Source of the DNA: Edaphobacter aggregans
Lineage (GTDB): Bacteria > Acidobacteriota > Terriglobia > Terriglobales > Acidobacteriaceae
DNA length: 62,441 nt
Reading direction: 5' to 3'
Assembly: GCA_022736715.1 (NCBI GenBank)
Contig: DZDJ01000016.1
Location: 1 to 62,441, forward strand
Under the pieces are notes generated by a model. It did not search any database, was not told where the DNA came from, and saw only the letters and a program-made list of their open reading frames with translations. The position numbers and the translations under genes were made by a program. Shown piece after piece: positions 18,618-29,861 of this stretch (positions are counted from its first letter, which is position 1; the number at the start of each line of letters is the position of its first letter).

Positions 18618-21296
18618 TCAAATTTCCGCAACGGCGGTCAGCAGTGTCTCTCTCAGCCGGGACTGCATCGTCTCGTCCAGTTTTTGACCATTGCTGGTCA
18701 GGTAGAAGCCGTCGATTGCGGTTTCGCCTTCGGTGTCAATCAGCGCCACCTCCACGTTGTACCCCAGGTCGGCAATCGTATGGCTGAGCGCATAGAGCAG
18801 GCCCAGGGTGTCCTGCGCCACCACCTGCATCAGCGTGGAGTGGGAGGAGACGCTGTTGTCAAACTCGACCTGCGTTTCCACCGTAGTTTTGGCCGCGCGG
18901 CGTTTGCCGGAGCGAGTGCGCGCCTCCAGCAGTTTGTCCAGCGGCATGGCGCCGGTCATCACTTTACGGATGGTCTCAACGAAGCGGTCGTGTTCCCCTG
19001 GATTCAGTTCCAGCGTCTGGAAGCGGTCAGTAAAGCGGAAGCTGTCGACCACGATGCCCTGATCGTTGGAGAACGCATCGGCAGTCACAATGTCCATGCC
19101 GAGCGCGGCCAGCGCACCAGCCATGGTGGAAAAAAGCATGGGCCGGTCCGGCGTAACCAGGGAAATTTCGCTCACATGGTTGTGGTGGCGAAAGTCCAAC
19201 TGTACGGACTCCTGTTTGCATTGAAGCGCCAGATGGAAGTGTGTGCGCACCTGCTCCGGCGTGCGTGTGCGCAGATAGCGCTGGGGGAAGCCCTCCAGAA
19301 ACTCGCGCATCTGCTCGGCCTGTTGCGGCACCTGCGCCACGATGCGGTCCACGAACTCGGCATCTACGCCGGCATTGGGGCCGGCGTTAGGGCCAGCGTG
19401 CACGCGCTCCTCGTCAACGCTGCGGTCCATGTGGTTGGCCGTGGCAATGTAGAGCCGCCACAGATTCTCCGCTTTCCAGGGCGTCAGCGCATCCGGGTGC
19501 ACGGCCTTGATGTCGGCATAGGTGAAGAGGCAGAGCATGCGCAACTGGTCCGGAGTTTCCACCTTGCCGGCGAAGGCGCGGATGGTTACGGCATCGAAAA
19601 TATCGCGGCGCAGTGCGGCGGACATTTCCAGGTGGTTCGCAATCAGATGCAGCACGATACTGCTCTCGTAGGAGTCCAGTTCCAGCCGGGCGAGCAGGCT
19701 TTTTGCCATCTCAGCGCTCTGCTGGGTGTGCGCGCCGGCGCTGCGGCCTTTGCCGGTGTCGTGCAGCAGCGCGGCCAGGTAGAGCAGCTCCGGATGCTGC
19801 AGTTCGCTCAGCAGCCCGGCCAGGCGGTGCTCCCACTCCGCGGTGGCCTGCGGGAGCTGGTGCAGGTTCTCAATCACCACAAAGGTGTGCTCATCGACGG
19901 TGTAACGATGGTAGGCATCGCGGATCACCAGCGCATCGATGCCGTGGAACTCCGGAACCACCAGTTCCAGGATGCCCAGTTCGTGCATGGTGCGCAGTGC
20001 CTCTGCCGCGTGCGGCTCCAGCAGGATGCTGCTCAGGTGCTTCCACAACGCCGGGCCTTCTTCCAGATGGGCCGAGAGCAGCGGCAGCGCCATCTCCAGC
20101 CGGTTCTCGGTCTGGATGCTGAGTTTCGCGCCGTGCCTGGCCATGGCCGTAAAAACGGAGAAGGCAATGTCCGGATCCTTGGCCGGGTCGAACTGGTCGG
20201 TTGGCGGATCCAGATGGATGCGCCCCTGTTCAATGCGGAAACCCTCTGCCTGCGTGGCTTTAATGCGCCGTTGCTGGAAGTTTTCATAGAAGGTGCGCTT
20301 GCCGCGCGGCACTTCGTCCAGCAGTTGCGTCACGCGCCGGTAAATGCTGCGCGCATGGCGGAAATAGAGTCGCATCCAGTACGCGGCACCGGCATTCCGG
20401 GGGCTGTTGGGGCTGCCGATGGAACGGGCCGCGGCCTGGTCCTGCGCCTGCCAGTCCAGCGTGTTGTCGTCACGGACGGCGCGGAAGTGGAGGAAGCAGC
20501 GGGCGGAAAGCAGAAAGTCGACGGCCTCCTGAAACTCCGCCTTGGCCGATTCCGTGGCCGCGCGCAGTGGCTGCAGCAGGTCTTTGTCGCCCAGGCCAAT
20601 TTTTTTGCGCGGCTTGCGCGAGACCTGTGCCAGAGTGCCCAGCCACTGGCAGACATGCGAATCGCGCAGGCCGCCGGGGCAGTCCTTGACGTTCGGCTCC
20701 AGATGGAAAAGCGTGTGCCCGTACCTGGCATGGCGCGCCAGCGTCATGGTGGTGAGCCGCGTGGTGAGCACCAGGCCTTCGCGTTGCAGCAGCTTCGGCA
20801 GCAGATCGTCCCTGAGGCGGGCGTAGAGGGTTGCATCGCCGGTAAGGTGGCGGTGGTCGAGCAGGGAAAGTGTGAACTCGGCATTTTCACCGTCAAAGCG
20901 GTCGCACTCGGCCAGCGTGCGCGTCTGCGGGCTCACACGGATGCCGCAGTCCCACATCTCCTGGCAGATGCGGCGGATGGAGTCCTTCAGCTCCTTTTCC
21001 GGACGCGAGCCGTCGTGCAGGAACATCAGGTCCAGGTCGGAGCAGGGAAAAAGCTGCCTGCGGCCATAGCCGCCAACGGCGACCACGGCAATGCCGGCGG
21101 CCAGTTTCGGATCGTGCGCGACGTTCTGCCGCCAGAGTTCGGCCACAACGCTGTCAGCCAGTGCTGCGCGATCTTCGACTGCGGCATGTCCGTTGCCTGT
21201 GTGCTCAAAGGCATGGCGGATCGCCAGCATCTGCTGCTGATAGAACTCCCGCATCGACTGGCCCGGTGCCGGTTTGGTCGCCTGATCTTCTGCCAT
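18618..21296 (-). CDS. glnD: Bifunctional PII uridylyltransferase/uridylyl-removing enzyme GlnD
   Basis: GlnD senses glutamine and adds or removes UMP on PII. Domains in order: nucleotidyltransferase with GGYGRRQLFPCSDLDL (about 87-102), the PII-UT helical region, an HD hydrolase domain with LHDTGKGRSAGAH, and two C-terminal ACT domains (starting near VTPDRPMLFSTMAGAL and VVAQDTLGLLYALS). All key residues look intact, at 892 aa. The start ATG 21296 (MAEDQAT) is preferred over 21341. A short GPNAGPNAG duplication lies just upstream of an insertion before the ACT part. It is downstream of amtB-glnK on the same strand but separated from glnK by a hairpin. Confidence 0.95.
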   Translation of the reverse strand: MAEDQATKPAPGQSMREFYQQQMLAIRHAFEHTGNGHAAVEDRAALADSVVAELWRQNVAHDPKLAAGIAVVAVGGYGRRQLFPCSDLDLMFLHDGSRPEKELKDSIRRICQEMWDCGIRVSPQTRTLAECDRFDGENAEFTLSLLDHRHLTGDATLYARLRDDLLPKLLQREGLVLTTRLTTMTLARHARYGHTLFHLEPNVKDCPGGLRDSHVCQWLGTLAQVSRKPRKKIGLGDKDLLQPLRAATESAKAEFQEAVDFLLSARCFLHFRAVRDDNTLDWQAQDQAAARSIGSPNSPRNAGAAYWMRLYFRHARSIYRRVTQLLDEVPRGKRTFYENFQQRRIKATQAEGFRIEQGRIHLDPPTDQFDPAKDPDIAFSVFTAMARHGAKLSIQTENRLEMALPLLSAHLEEGPALWKHLSSILLEPHAAEALRTMHELGILELVVPEFHGIDALVIRDAYHRYTVDEHTFVVIENLHQLPQATAEWEHRLAGLLSELQHPELLYLAALLHDTGKGRSAGAHTQQSAEMAKSLLARLELDSYESSIVLHLIANHLEMSAALRRDIFDAVTIRAFAGKVETPDQLRMLCLFTYADIKAVHPDALTPWKAENLWRLYIATANHMDRSVDEERVHAGPNAGPNAGVDAEFVDRIVAQVPQQAEQMREFLEGFPQRYLRTRTPEQVRTHFHLALQCKQESVQLDFRHHNHVSEISLVTPDRPMLFSTMAGALAALGMDIVTADAFSNDQGIVVDSFRFTDRFQTLELNPGEHDRFVETIRKVMTGAMPLDKLLEARTRSGKRRAAKTTVETQVEFDNSVSSHSTLMQVVAQDTLGLLYALSHTIADLGYNVEVALIDTEGETAIDGFYLTSNGQKLDETMQSRLRETLLTAVAEI

Positions 21297-21337
21297 TATT
21301 TTTTCCGGTTCGTTCTGATTGCAATATGCCACAAAAT

Positions 21338-21380
21338 ACAAAGCCGCGGCGCTGGTGCAGGGCCCTCGCCGCGGCTTTGT
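21338..21380 (-). terminator. Intrinsic terminator or attenuator between glnK and glnD
   Basis: A perfect 14-bp GC-rich stem (ACAAAGCCGCGGCG) with a 15-nt loop is followed on the minus strand by a T-rich stretch (TATTTTGT). It lies after glnK and 42 bp before the glnD start, so it probably limits read-through from amtB-glnK into glnD. Confidence 0.8.
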
Positions 21381-21407
21381 GTTACGAAATGACTGCTCTG
21401 GCGGTTG

Positions 21408-23296
<1,889 letters not shown>

Positions 23297-23595
23297 TACA
23301 CCCACTACCTGATATGGATTTACCTGCCAAAAACCAAGTACCGCAAGGAACAGATGGCCAGGATCCTGCTACGGCTCCGGGTTGGACTTGCAAAAAGAGT
23401 GGAGTTGGAGCACGTCGAGGGGACAGCGGATATTTCTGCCTGACCTCGTACCTGCGGTGGATCTGAATTGTTCTATTTCGGATACTTTTACATATTTGTG
23501 ACAATCTGCAAAACAGTTTTCGTAACCGTATTTCTTTTGTGTGATTTACGTGCAGCCTGCTGTGCGGCTATACTGGGCGCATGGGAGTTGAGCGC

Positions 23596-24366
23596 ATGAG
23601 CGGCTGGTTGCGGCGGAGCATCTTCCGCTGGCTGGCGGCGGGGATGACCGTTCTGCTGGCGGCGCAGATGACCCTGTGCGCCGAGCGGCCAGCGGTATCC
23701 AGCAAAAGAGCGGCCGTTGCGGGGCAGTGCCGTAGTGTTGCGTTTGAGGGGAGCGTGCGTGCCGGGCAGGCCTTTCGCCAGCCATTGGGGCAGGGGCTGG
23801 AGTTATTACTGGAGCCGGTGGCCGCTGGCTGGTGGATGCGTGTGGTTCCCGTCGCGGAAGAGAAGTTTTCTCCGGACTATGCTGAGCTGGCGACGCCTCC
23901 TTACAATTCTGTAAATCCCCTGCTGTTGTCGACGGACTATGGTTTTCGCGCGCAGGACGCAGTGGGCTGGAATCCGCGGCATTTCCAGTTTTTATTGCAG
24001 GCGGCGGAAGCGCAGCGGGCCACTGCGGCGTATCACACATATATGGGGCATCCGCAGCAGCAGAACAACCGGGCAGGCCAGGCGGCGATGCAGTTGCTGG
24101 CGGGGCTGCCGGCAAAGTCAGCTCAGGGAGAACTGCAGATTCTGGATGCGCATCTGGTTCCGGGAACGGCAGACCAGGTGCGGGCGGCAGGCGTGGTGGC
24201 ATCGCATTTTACGGCGACTCCGCACACGCTGGACCAGCCAACGGACGGGAAATTCAGCGCTCTGGGGCGGATCGACTGGCTGCGCTTTCGAGTGGTGCTG
24301 GTGCTGCCGCGCAGTTTTTTGCCTGCCGCGGGGTTGCAGGCAGAGTCGGCGTCCTGCTTCCAGTAA
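23596..24366 (+). CDS. Secreted protein of unknown function
   Basis: A 256-aa protein with an N-terminal signal peptide (about residues 1-30, [20 protein letters not shown]). The mature part has segments such as [45 protein letters not shown] and [18 protein letters not shown], suggesting a beta-rich extracytoplasmic domain. I do not recognise a family. ATG 23596 has GGGAG at proper distance; an ATG at 23581 is possible. It is divergent from amtB and upstream of nuoB, with 157 bp between. Confidence 0.7.
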   Translation: MSGWLRRSIFRWLAAGMTVLLAAQMTLCAERPAVSSKRAAVAGQCRSVAFEGSVRAGQAFRQPLGQGLELLLEPVAAGWWMRVVPVAEEKFSPDYAELATPPYNSVNPLLLSTDYGFRAQDAVGWNPRHFQFLLQAAEAQRATAAYHTYMGHPQQQNNRAGQAAMQLLAGLPAKSAQGELQILDAHLVPGTADQVRAAGVVASHFTATPHTLDQPTDGKFSALGRIDWLRFRVVLVLPRSFLPAAGLQAESASCFQ

Positions 24367-24523
24367 AGGGGAAGCCATGAGGTATTGGAGGGCGAGAAAG
24401 AAAGCCAGTTGTGCCTGGTTTGGGGATTTTATTTGCTTTTCTCTGCTTCCGTCCGGCTTTTTCTTTGTTTTCCCCGGCATGAATTCCGCAAAACAGCCAT
24501 CGGTTGGCGTTATAGTTAAGACT

Positions 24524-25108
24524 ATGAGTACTGCCGAGGGAATTACCCCGAAAGACCGCTATCTCTTTGGCTCGCTGGACAGTTTTGGCAAAAACCAGCA
24601 AATGCTGCATGAAGTGAACTGGGGCTATGACCAGCCGGAAGGGATTGTGCTGGCATCGCTGGACAGTGCTGTGAACTGGATTCGCAAGAATTCTGTGTGG
24701 CCGATGACCTTTGGTCTGGCCTGCTGCGCCATCGAGATGATGTCCATGGGCGGCTCGCGGTTCGATATTGCGCGTTTTGGAGCGGAAGTATTTCGCCCAT
24801 CGCCGCGCCAGAGCGACCTGATGGTGATTGCCGGACGTGTTTCCCAGAAGATGGCTCCCGTCATCCGCCGACTGTATGAGCAGATGCCGGAACCAAAGTG
24901 GGTCATCTCCATGGGGGCCTGTGCCACCTCTGGTGGTGTCTTCAATAACTATGCTTTGGTGCAGGGGGTAAACCAAGTGATCCCTGTAGACGTCTATGTA
25001 CCAGGGTGTCCGCCTCGCCCGGAACAACTGATCTATGCAATTACCCTGTTGCAGGAAAAGATTCAGCGTGAACGCGGCACTGTTAAGAAAACACTCAATC
25101 TGGACTAA
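24524..25108 (+). CDS. nuoB: NADH-quinone oxidoreductase subunit B
   Basis: NuoB holds the N2 [4Fe-4S] cluster of respiratory complex I, the last in the chain before quinone. The four ligands are present: Cys67-Cys68 (GLACCAIE), Cys133 (GACATSGG) and Cys162 (PGCPPRPE). At 194 aa it is of normal length. The ATG at 24524 has no strong ribosome-binding site; an in-frame ATG at 24479 would add 15 residues. No other nuo gene lies near, which is unusual since nuoB normally sits in a nuoA-N operon. Confidence 0.93.
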   Translation: MSTAEGITPKDRYLFGSLDSFGKNQQMLHEVNWGYDQPEGIVLASLDSAVNWIRKNSVWPMTFGLACCAIEMMSMGGSRFDIARFGAEVFRPSPRQSDLMVIAGRVSQKMAPVIRRLYEQMPEPKWVISMGACATSGGVFNNYALVQGVNQVIPVDVYVPGCPPRPEQLIYAITLLQEKIQRERGTVKKTLNLD

Positions 25109-25446
25109 TTACTTTCGTACCGGAATACTTTGCGTGGTTCTGTCTTAAGGCAACATCCGTAAGAAATAGCGCATCCATAATGGAAAGAATGACTTGGGTT
25201 GTAGCCACCTAGTTACTCTTTGGGTTCTGGTGTGATGGTATGGCGGTAGCGGCCTGACTGGCTAAGTTAAGCTGTTCTACTGTAAGTGCAAGGTAAATCG
25301 TCACGCCGAGAGGGTACCTGCAGTAATTTACTCTTGGCGAATTCAGCAACTGCTGTACAATTTCCGTGTTTAAGCAGCGGAAGGTTCTTAGGGTTAAAGA
25401 ACCAACAGGTTAGGCAGTTCAGTCATGTTTTGCGGAGGATAGTCGA
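25109..25446 (+). other. Intergenic region upstream of the OmpA/Ig protein
   Basis: 338 bp without a gene. It holds a candidate promoter (25334-25361), a small hairpin with arms GGTTCTT/AAGAACC (about 25382-25402) in the probable leader, and the GGAGGA ribosome-binding site of the next gene. Nothing else was recognised. Confidence 0.6.
25334..25361 (+). promoter_or_regulatory. Candidate sigma-70-type promoter for the OmpA/Ig gene
   Basis: TTGGCG (25334-25339) and TACAAT (25356-25361) are separated by 16 bp and lie about 85 bp upstream of the start codon. The -10 box is close to consensus and the -35 box moderate. Confidence 0.55.
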
Positions 25447-27099
25447 ATGTTTGAACGCCCGTATGGTTTTATCGGCCGGGTTATATTGGCAGCGTGTGCC
25501 GTTAGCCTGGGAGCTACGAGTCTAAGCGCACAAAGCACAACCAACACCAAGTCTGCGGATTCTTCGATCTCCAGGGCAGATATTTTCACTGGTTACTCCT
25601 ACTACGGCACGCATGGCACCAACAAGCCGAGCGGAATCAACTACAGTTCGATTGATCTGGGCGCGATTGGCAGCTTCGCTTACTACGCGAACAAGTATGC
25701 CGGTGGCGAAGTGGAGCTGGCTTCGCATCCGGATGGACTGAACGATGGCCTGACCACGATCTCTGCTGGTCCCATCTTCCGTCTGCCGTTGCAGGACATG
25801 ACGCCATTTGTGCATGGTTTGGTGGGTGCGGCCCGTCTGGGTGGCCCAAACAGTGATGCAGGCGGCTACCACAATCCTTATCGCTGGGGCACGGCCCTGA
25901 CGGTGGGCGGTGGTATCGACTACGCGCTGCCGTTCTTCAAGAGCCGTCTTGGTCTGCGCCTCTTCCAGGCGGACTACCAGTATGTGCACGCCAGCTTTGG
26001 CCCGTCCGTGACGCCTCCTACCGGTGGCCCGATCGGTGGACGCGCCAATCTTTCCAGCGCACAGTTGAGCACCGGTCTGCTCTTCCATCTGGGGAGCATC
26101 GTTCCGCCTCCGCCGGTTACCTATAGCTGCGCGGCCAGCCCCTCGACGGTGTATCCCGGTGATCCGATCACTGTGACTGGCACGGCTGCGAACCTGAACC
26201 CGAAGAAGACGGCCACCTACACCTGGACGACGGATGGCGGCAAGATCAGCGGGACTTCCAGCACGGCCAACATCGACACGGCAGATGCCCAGCCCGGAAG
26301 CTACACGGCGCATGGCCATGTGACCGAGGGTGACAAGGCTGGCCAGTCGGCTGACTGCTCTGCCACCTACACTGTGAAGGCCTACGAGCCGCCGACGATC
26401 AGCTGCTCGGCCAATCCTTCCACAGTGAAGCCGGGTGACTCCGCCACGATTACGTCTGTGGGTGTGAGCCCGCAGAACCGTCCTCTGACCTACAGCTACA
26501 GCGCATCGGCTGGTACGGTGAGCGGTTCTGGCACAGCGGCAACACTGAACACCGCTGGCGCAGCACCAGGCACGATTACGGTGACCTGCAACGCGGTGGA
26601 CGACAAGGGACATTCGGCTTCGGCAACCACCGACGTTACGGTGGAAGCGCCGCCGCCGCCGCCGGCCCCAGAGGTGATGGCACTCTGCGTCATCACCTTC
26701 GACCGTGACCATCGCCGTCCGACTCGGGTTGACAATGAAGCCAAGGCCTGCCTGGACGACATCGCCCTGAGCCTGCTGCGTTCGGCAGATTCCAAGGCTG
26801 TACTGGTTTCTTCCAGCACAGACAAGGAAAAGAAGGTGCTGAAGCGCCGTTCGCGTCATGCCGATGTGAACCGTCTCGCTGAAGAGCGTGCCGTGAACAC
26901 CAAGGCGTATCTGACGAAGGAGAAGGGAATCGATCCGTCCCGTATCGAGCTCTTCACCGGTTCAGATGACTCGACAGCAGTGAAGACCACGCTGGTTCCG
27001 TCCGGAGCATCGCTCGATACCAGCAGCTACGCACCGGTGGATGAGTCCAAGCTGGCAGCACCTCACCGTGTTGTACGCCATCACGTAAAGAAGAAGTAA
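25447..27099 (+). CDS. Outer-membrane protein: beta-barrel, two Ig-like domains, OmpA-like tail
   Basis: A 550-aa exported protein. A signal peptide (about 1-28) is followed by a beta-barrel-like domain of about 200 residues with alternating aromatic strands (IFTGYSYYG, GPIFRLPLQDMTPFVHGLVG, SAQLSTGLLFHL). After VPPPPVTYSC come two Ig-like repeats (about 218-318 and 320-400), both beginning with a Cys-x-A-x-PSTV-x-PGD pattern. A Pro run then leads to a divergent OmpA C-terminal domain (about 415-525) with LAEERAVNTKAYLTKEKGIDPSRIELFTG. The tail is Lys/His-rich. The start has a good GGAGGA. The role is probably structural, tying outer membrane to peptidoglycan; the Ig spacer is unusual. Confidence 0.8.
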   Translation: MFERPYGFIGRVILAACAVSLGATSLSAQSTTNTKSADSSISRADIFTGYSYYGTHGTNKPSGINYSSIDLGAIGSFAYYANKYAGGEVELASHPDGLNDGLTTISAGPIFRLPLQDMTPFVHGLVGAARLGGPNSDAGGYHNPYRWGTALTVGGGIDYALPFFKSRLGLRLFQADYQYVHASFGPSVTPPTGGPIGGRANLSSAQLSTGLLFHLGSIVPPPPVTYSCAASPSTVYPGDPITVTGTAANLNPKKTATYTWTTDGGKISGTSSTANIDTADAQPGSYTAHGHVTEGDKAGQSADCSATYTVKAYEPPTISCSANPSTVKPGDSATITSVGVSPQNRPLTYSYSASAGTVSGSGTAATLNTAGAAPGTITVTCNAVDDKGHSASATTDVTVEAPPPPPAPEVMALCVITFDRDHRRPTRVDNEAKACLDDIALSLLRSADSKAVLVSSSTDKEKKVLKRRSRHADVNRLAEERAVNTKAYLTKEKGIDPSRIELFTGSDDSTAVKTTLVPSGASLDTSSYAPVDESKLAAPHRVVRHHVKKK

Positions 27100-27117
27100 G
27101 AGATGTCCTCTGCAAAG

Positions 27118-27154
27118 GGCTGGCTGGGCAAGTCCCAGTCAGCCTTTTGTTTTG
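27118..27154 (+). terminator. Intrinsic terminator after the OmpA/Ig gene
   Basis: GGCTGGCTGGG pairs with CCCAGTCAGCC (one G-T pair) and is followed by TTTTGTTTT. It lies 18 bp after the stop codon at 27099. Confidence 0.85.
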
Positions 27155-27233
27155 AGGTGCGGAAATAGCGTTGACATACCCCACTCCCGTTTCGTCCCAT
27201 AGATGTAGATACGAAGTCTGACAACACAGAATA

Positions 27234-29243
27234 ATGACCAAAAATCTTTTTCGTGCCGCTCTCCTATTCCGCCTTTTTCTGCTCTCGATTTGCCTGCTCG
27301 CTACGCTGCCCACGTTTGCGGTGAACTGGTTTGCCGTAGGGCCGGGCGGCGGAGACGCGCGCAGCTTTGCCGTCGACCCGCGCAACCCCAACCATCTGTA
27401 TATGGGAACCACGACCGGCTGGATTTACGAGTCCCAGGATGGTGGAGCAAGCTGGCAGCATTTAACGCGGCTGGAGCGGCGCAACGATCTGGTGGTGGAC
27501 CACATCATCGTGGATTATTCAAACCCGGACCATATTCTGGCTGCCGCATGGGTGGTGGACCATCCGGGCGGCGGCATTTTTGTGAGCGAGGATGGCGGAC
27601 ATAGCTGGGTGAGCCGCCCGGAACTGAATGGAGAATCGATCCGTGCGCTGGCGCAGGCCCCGTCGGATCCAAAGATTTTTGTTGCGGGCGCCTTGAGTGG
27701 CGTTTACCGCAGCGTGGATGGCGGTGTGCACTGGACGCAGATCAGTCCGCCGGGAAGCCGGGAAATCCACGAGATTGAGTCGCTGGCAATCGATCCGCGC
27801 AATCCGCAGGTGATTTATGCCGGCACCTGGCATCTTCCCTGGAAGACGGATGATGGCGGCCTGCACTGGCACAACATCAAGCAGGGCGTGATTGAAGATT
27901 CCGATGTGTTTTCGATCATTGTCGATCCGGGCGCGCCGCAGACGGTGTATGCCAGCGCCTGCTCCGGAATTTACAAAAGCGAGAACGCAGGTGAACTGTT
28001 TCGCAAGGTGCAGGGCATCCCGTCCAGCGCACGGCGCACGCGGGTTTTAAAGCAGGACCCCGGGAACGTAAATATCGTTTTTGCCGGGACAACGGAGGGG
28101 TTGTTCCGCACGGCGGATGCGGGCAAAACATGGCTGCGGACCACCAGTCCGGATGTGATTGTGAACGATGTCTATGTCAATCCTGGCAATACGAACAGTG
28201 TGCTGCTGGCGACGGACCGCGGTGGCGTGCTGGCCAGCAACGATGGCGGGTTCACGTTTCAGTCCGCGAATCGTGGCTTTTCTGCCCGGCAGGTGGTGGC
28301 TTATACGAGCGAGCGGTATAAGCCGGCGAATCTTTATATCGGCGTGATTAACGACAAGCAGACGGGCGGCGTGTTTGCCAGTGACAATGGCGGCGTTACG
28401 TGGTCGCAGCGCAGCCTGGGGTTGGATGGGCGCGATGTTTTCAGCCTGTTGTATACGCCGGGAGACAGCCTGCTGGCGGGAACGAATCGGGGGCTCTTCC
28501 GCTGGACGGACAGCGGATGGGTTCCGTCTGGCAATGTGGTCAGCGGCCCGCGTACTGAGCGCGGACGGGCACGCGCCGGTACACGTGTCGGGAAAGCCGC
28601 TCTGGTGGGCGCACAGCTGCAGGGCAGTGTGTTTGCCCTGGCCAGCGGTGACGACACGCTGTACGCCGCCACCTCCGATGGTATTCTGACCAGCGCGAAT
28701 GATGGTCAGAGCTGGCAGCGCGCATGGCTGCAAGGCGCGGCGGAGAGTTCTCCGGACTGGCAGTTGATTGCCGCGGACGAAGCCACGGTGCTGGCTTCGG
28801 ATCATGGCGTGATGGCGTTTTCCGCCGATCATGGCCGGAACTGGAAAAAGATTCTGCCCCCCTCCAGTTTGAATCATGTGATTGCGATTGCGGTGGATGG
28901 CAGCGGCCAGTTGTGGGCGGCCGGGCGGCAGGGCATCTTTTACAGCGACACGCATGGCGCCAGTTGGATGCCGGTGCCGAATTTTCCGCTGAACAACATC
29001 AACAGTCTTTACTACGATGCGGCGGGCAAGCGGATTCTGCTGACGGCCGGGACGGCCAGCACCATGGCCTATGCGGTGTGCATTGGCGATAAGCGGACGA
29101 CGCTGTGGGATTCCGGCTGGCACCTGCGGTTTGTTCGCCCGGTGGGCGATCATCTGATTGCATCCACGCTCTATGACGGCATGGTGTTGCAGCCACGCAT
29201 GGTGGCGTCGCCGTTGCAGCCGGAGATTACAGCGAAGAAGTAA
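27234..29243 (+). CDS. Secreted BNR/Asp-box beta-propeller protein
   Basis: A 669-aa exported protein with a signal peptide (about 1-29). Around ten sialidase-type Asp-box motifs of the form SxDGGxxW are visible (ESQDGGASW, VSEDGGHSW, RSVDGGVHW, KTDDGGLHW, RTADAGKTW, ASNDGGFTF, ASDNGGVTW, TSANDGQSW, FSADHGRNW, YSDTHGASW), which predicts one or two beta-propellers. Such YCF48/VPS10-like propellers are common in Acidobacteriota. No catalytic sialidase residues were identified, so I would not call it a glycosidase. The start ATG has a weak ribosome-binding site. Confidence 0.8.
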   Translation: MTKNLFRAALLFRLFLLSICLLATLPTFAVNWFAVGPGGGDARSFAVDPRNPNHLYMGTTTGWIYESQDGGASWQHLTRLERRNDLVVDHIIVDYSNPDHILAAAWVVDHPGGGIFVSEDGGHSWVSRPELNGESIRALAQAPSDPKIFVAGALSGVYRSVDGGVHWTQISPPGSREIHEIESLAIDPRNPQVIYAGTWHLPWKTDDGGLHWHNIKQGVIEDSDVFSIIVDPGAPQTVYASACSGIYKSENAGELFRKVQGIPSSARRTRVLKQDPGNVNIVFAGTTEGLFRTADAGKTWLRTTSPDVIVNDVYVNPGNTNSVLLATDRGGVLASNDGGFTFQSANRGFSARQVVAYTSERYKPANLYIGVINDKQTGGVFASDNGGVTWSQRSLGLDGRDVFSLLYTPGDSLLAGTNRGLFRWTDSGWVPSGNVVSGPRTERGRARAGTRVGKAALVGAQLQGSVFALASGDDTLYAATSDGILTSANDGQSWQRAWLQGAAESSPDWQLIAADEATVLASDHGVMAFSADHGRNWKKILPPSSLNHVIAIAVDGSGQLWAAGRQGIFYSDTHGASWMPVPNFPLNNINSLYYDAAGKRILLTAGTASTMAYAVCIGDKRTTLWDSGWHLRFVRPVGDHLIASTLYDGMVLQPRMVASPLQPEITAKK

Positions 29244-29321
29244 ATGCAGCCGCGCAGCAGAGAGGTTGCTGCATAGTTGCATTCCTATTGCAACCGCTGC
29301 GTGCCCAGCCAGGAGCAACGC

Positions 29322-29816
29322 ATGTTCCGGATTCGTGAATACGCTCCCGCGGACCTGTCGGCGCTGTATGCGCTGGACCAGGTCTGTTTTGTGCCGGAGA
29401 TCGCATATAGTCTCGAGGAGTTGCAGTACTTCATTGAGCAGCGCGACTCTCTGACGCTGGTGGCACAGGCGGAGCAGGTGGCCGGGTTTTCTATTGTGGA
29501 GCGGCCCCATACGCGCAGCCGGTACTTTGCGCATCTGATTACGATGGATGTGGCCCCGGCCTGGCGGAAGCAGGGGGTGGGCAGTGCGTTGATGCGGGCC
29601 ATGGAAATCCGCCTGCTCGAAGAGCGCATCAGCCGCATCCGGCTGGAGGTGGCCGTGGATAACCTGCCTGCGCAGCGGTTTTACCGTTCCTTTGGCTACG
29701 AGGAGCGCGGCCGGGTGGAGGCGTATTATCCCGGCAATGTGGATGCGCTGGTGATGGAGAAGGAATTGTCCGCTGCCACAAAGCCTGCAAAAGGCGGGGC
29801 AGAAGCGTCTGCCTGA
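29322..29816 (+). CDS. rimI: GNAT N-acetyltransferase, RimI-like
   Basis: A 164-aa acetyl-CoA-dependent acetyltransferase. The acetyl-CoA site is VAPAWRKQGVGSALMRAME (Q/R-x-x-G-x-G/A), followed by LEVAVDNLPAQRFYRSFGYEERGRVEAYYPGNVDALVMEK, the RimI pattern for N-terminal acetylation of ribosomal protein S18 and related targets. The ATG at 29322 has AGGAG ideally placed; the frame begins at 29277. Function beyond N-terminal acetyltransferase is uncertain since RimI-like GNATs are diverse. Confidence 0.8.
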   Translation: MFRIREYAPADLSALYALDQVCFVPEIAYSLEELQYFIEQRDSLTLVAQAEQVAGFSIVERPHTRSRYFAHLITMDVAPAWRKQGVGSALMRAMEIRLLEERISRIRLEVAVDNLPAQRFYRSFGYEERGRVEAYYPGNVDALVMEKELSAATKPAKGGAEASA

Positions 29817-29861
29817 GCGGATTGGCAGGGATGTGCTTTATGATGAGAGGTGATGTTGCAG

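Noticed and set aside
18360-21392. 1010-residue open frame antisense to glnD
   Set aside because: No recognisable domain, composition rich in His, Arg and Gln, and exactly opposite a perfect glnD. It is a shadow frame produced by GC codon bias.
23306-23420. Sigma-54 promoter for amtB
   Set aside because: TGGC and TTGC occur upstream but the spacing is several nt too long for a -24/-12 promoter.
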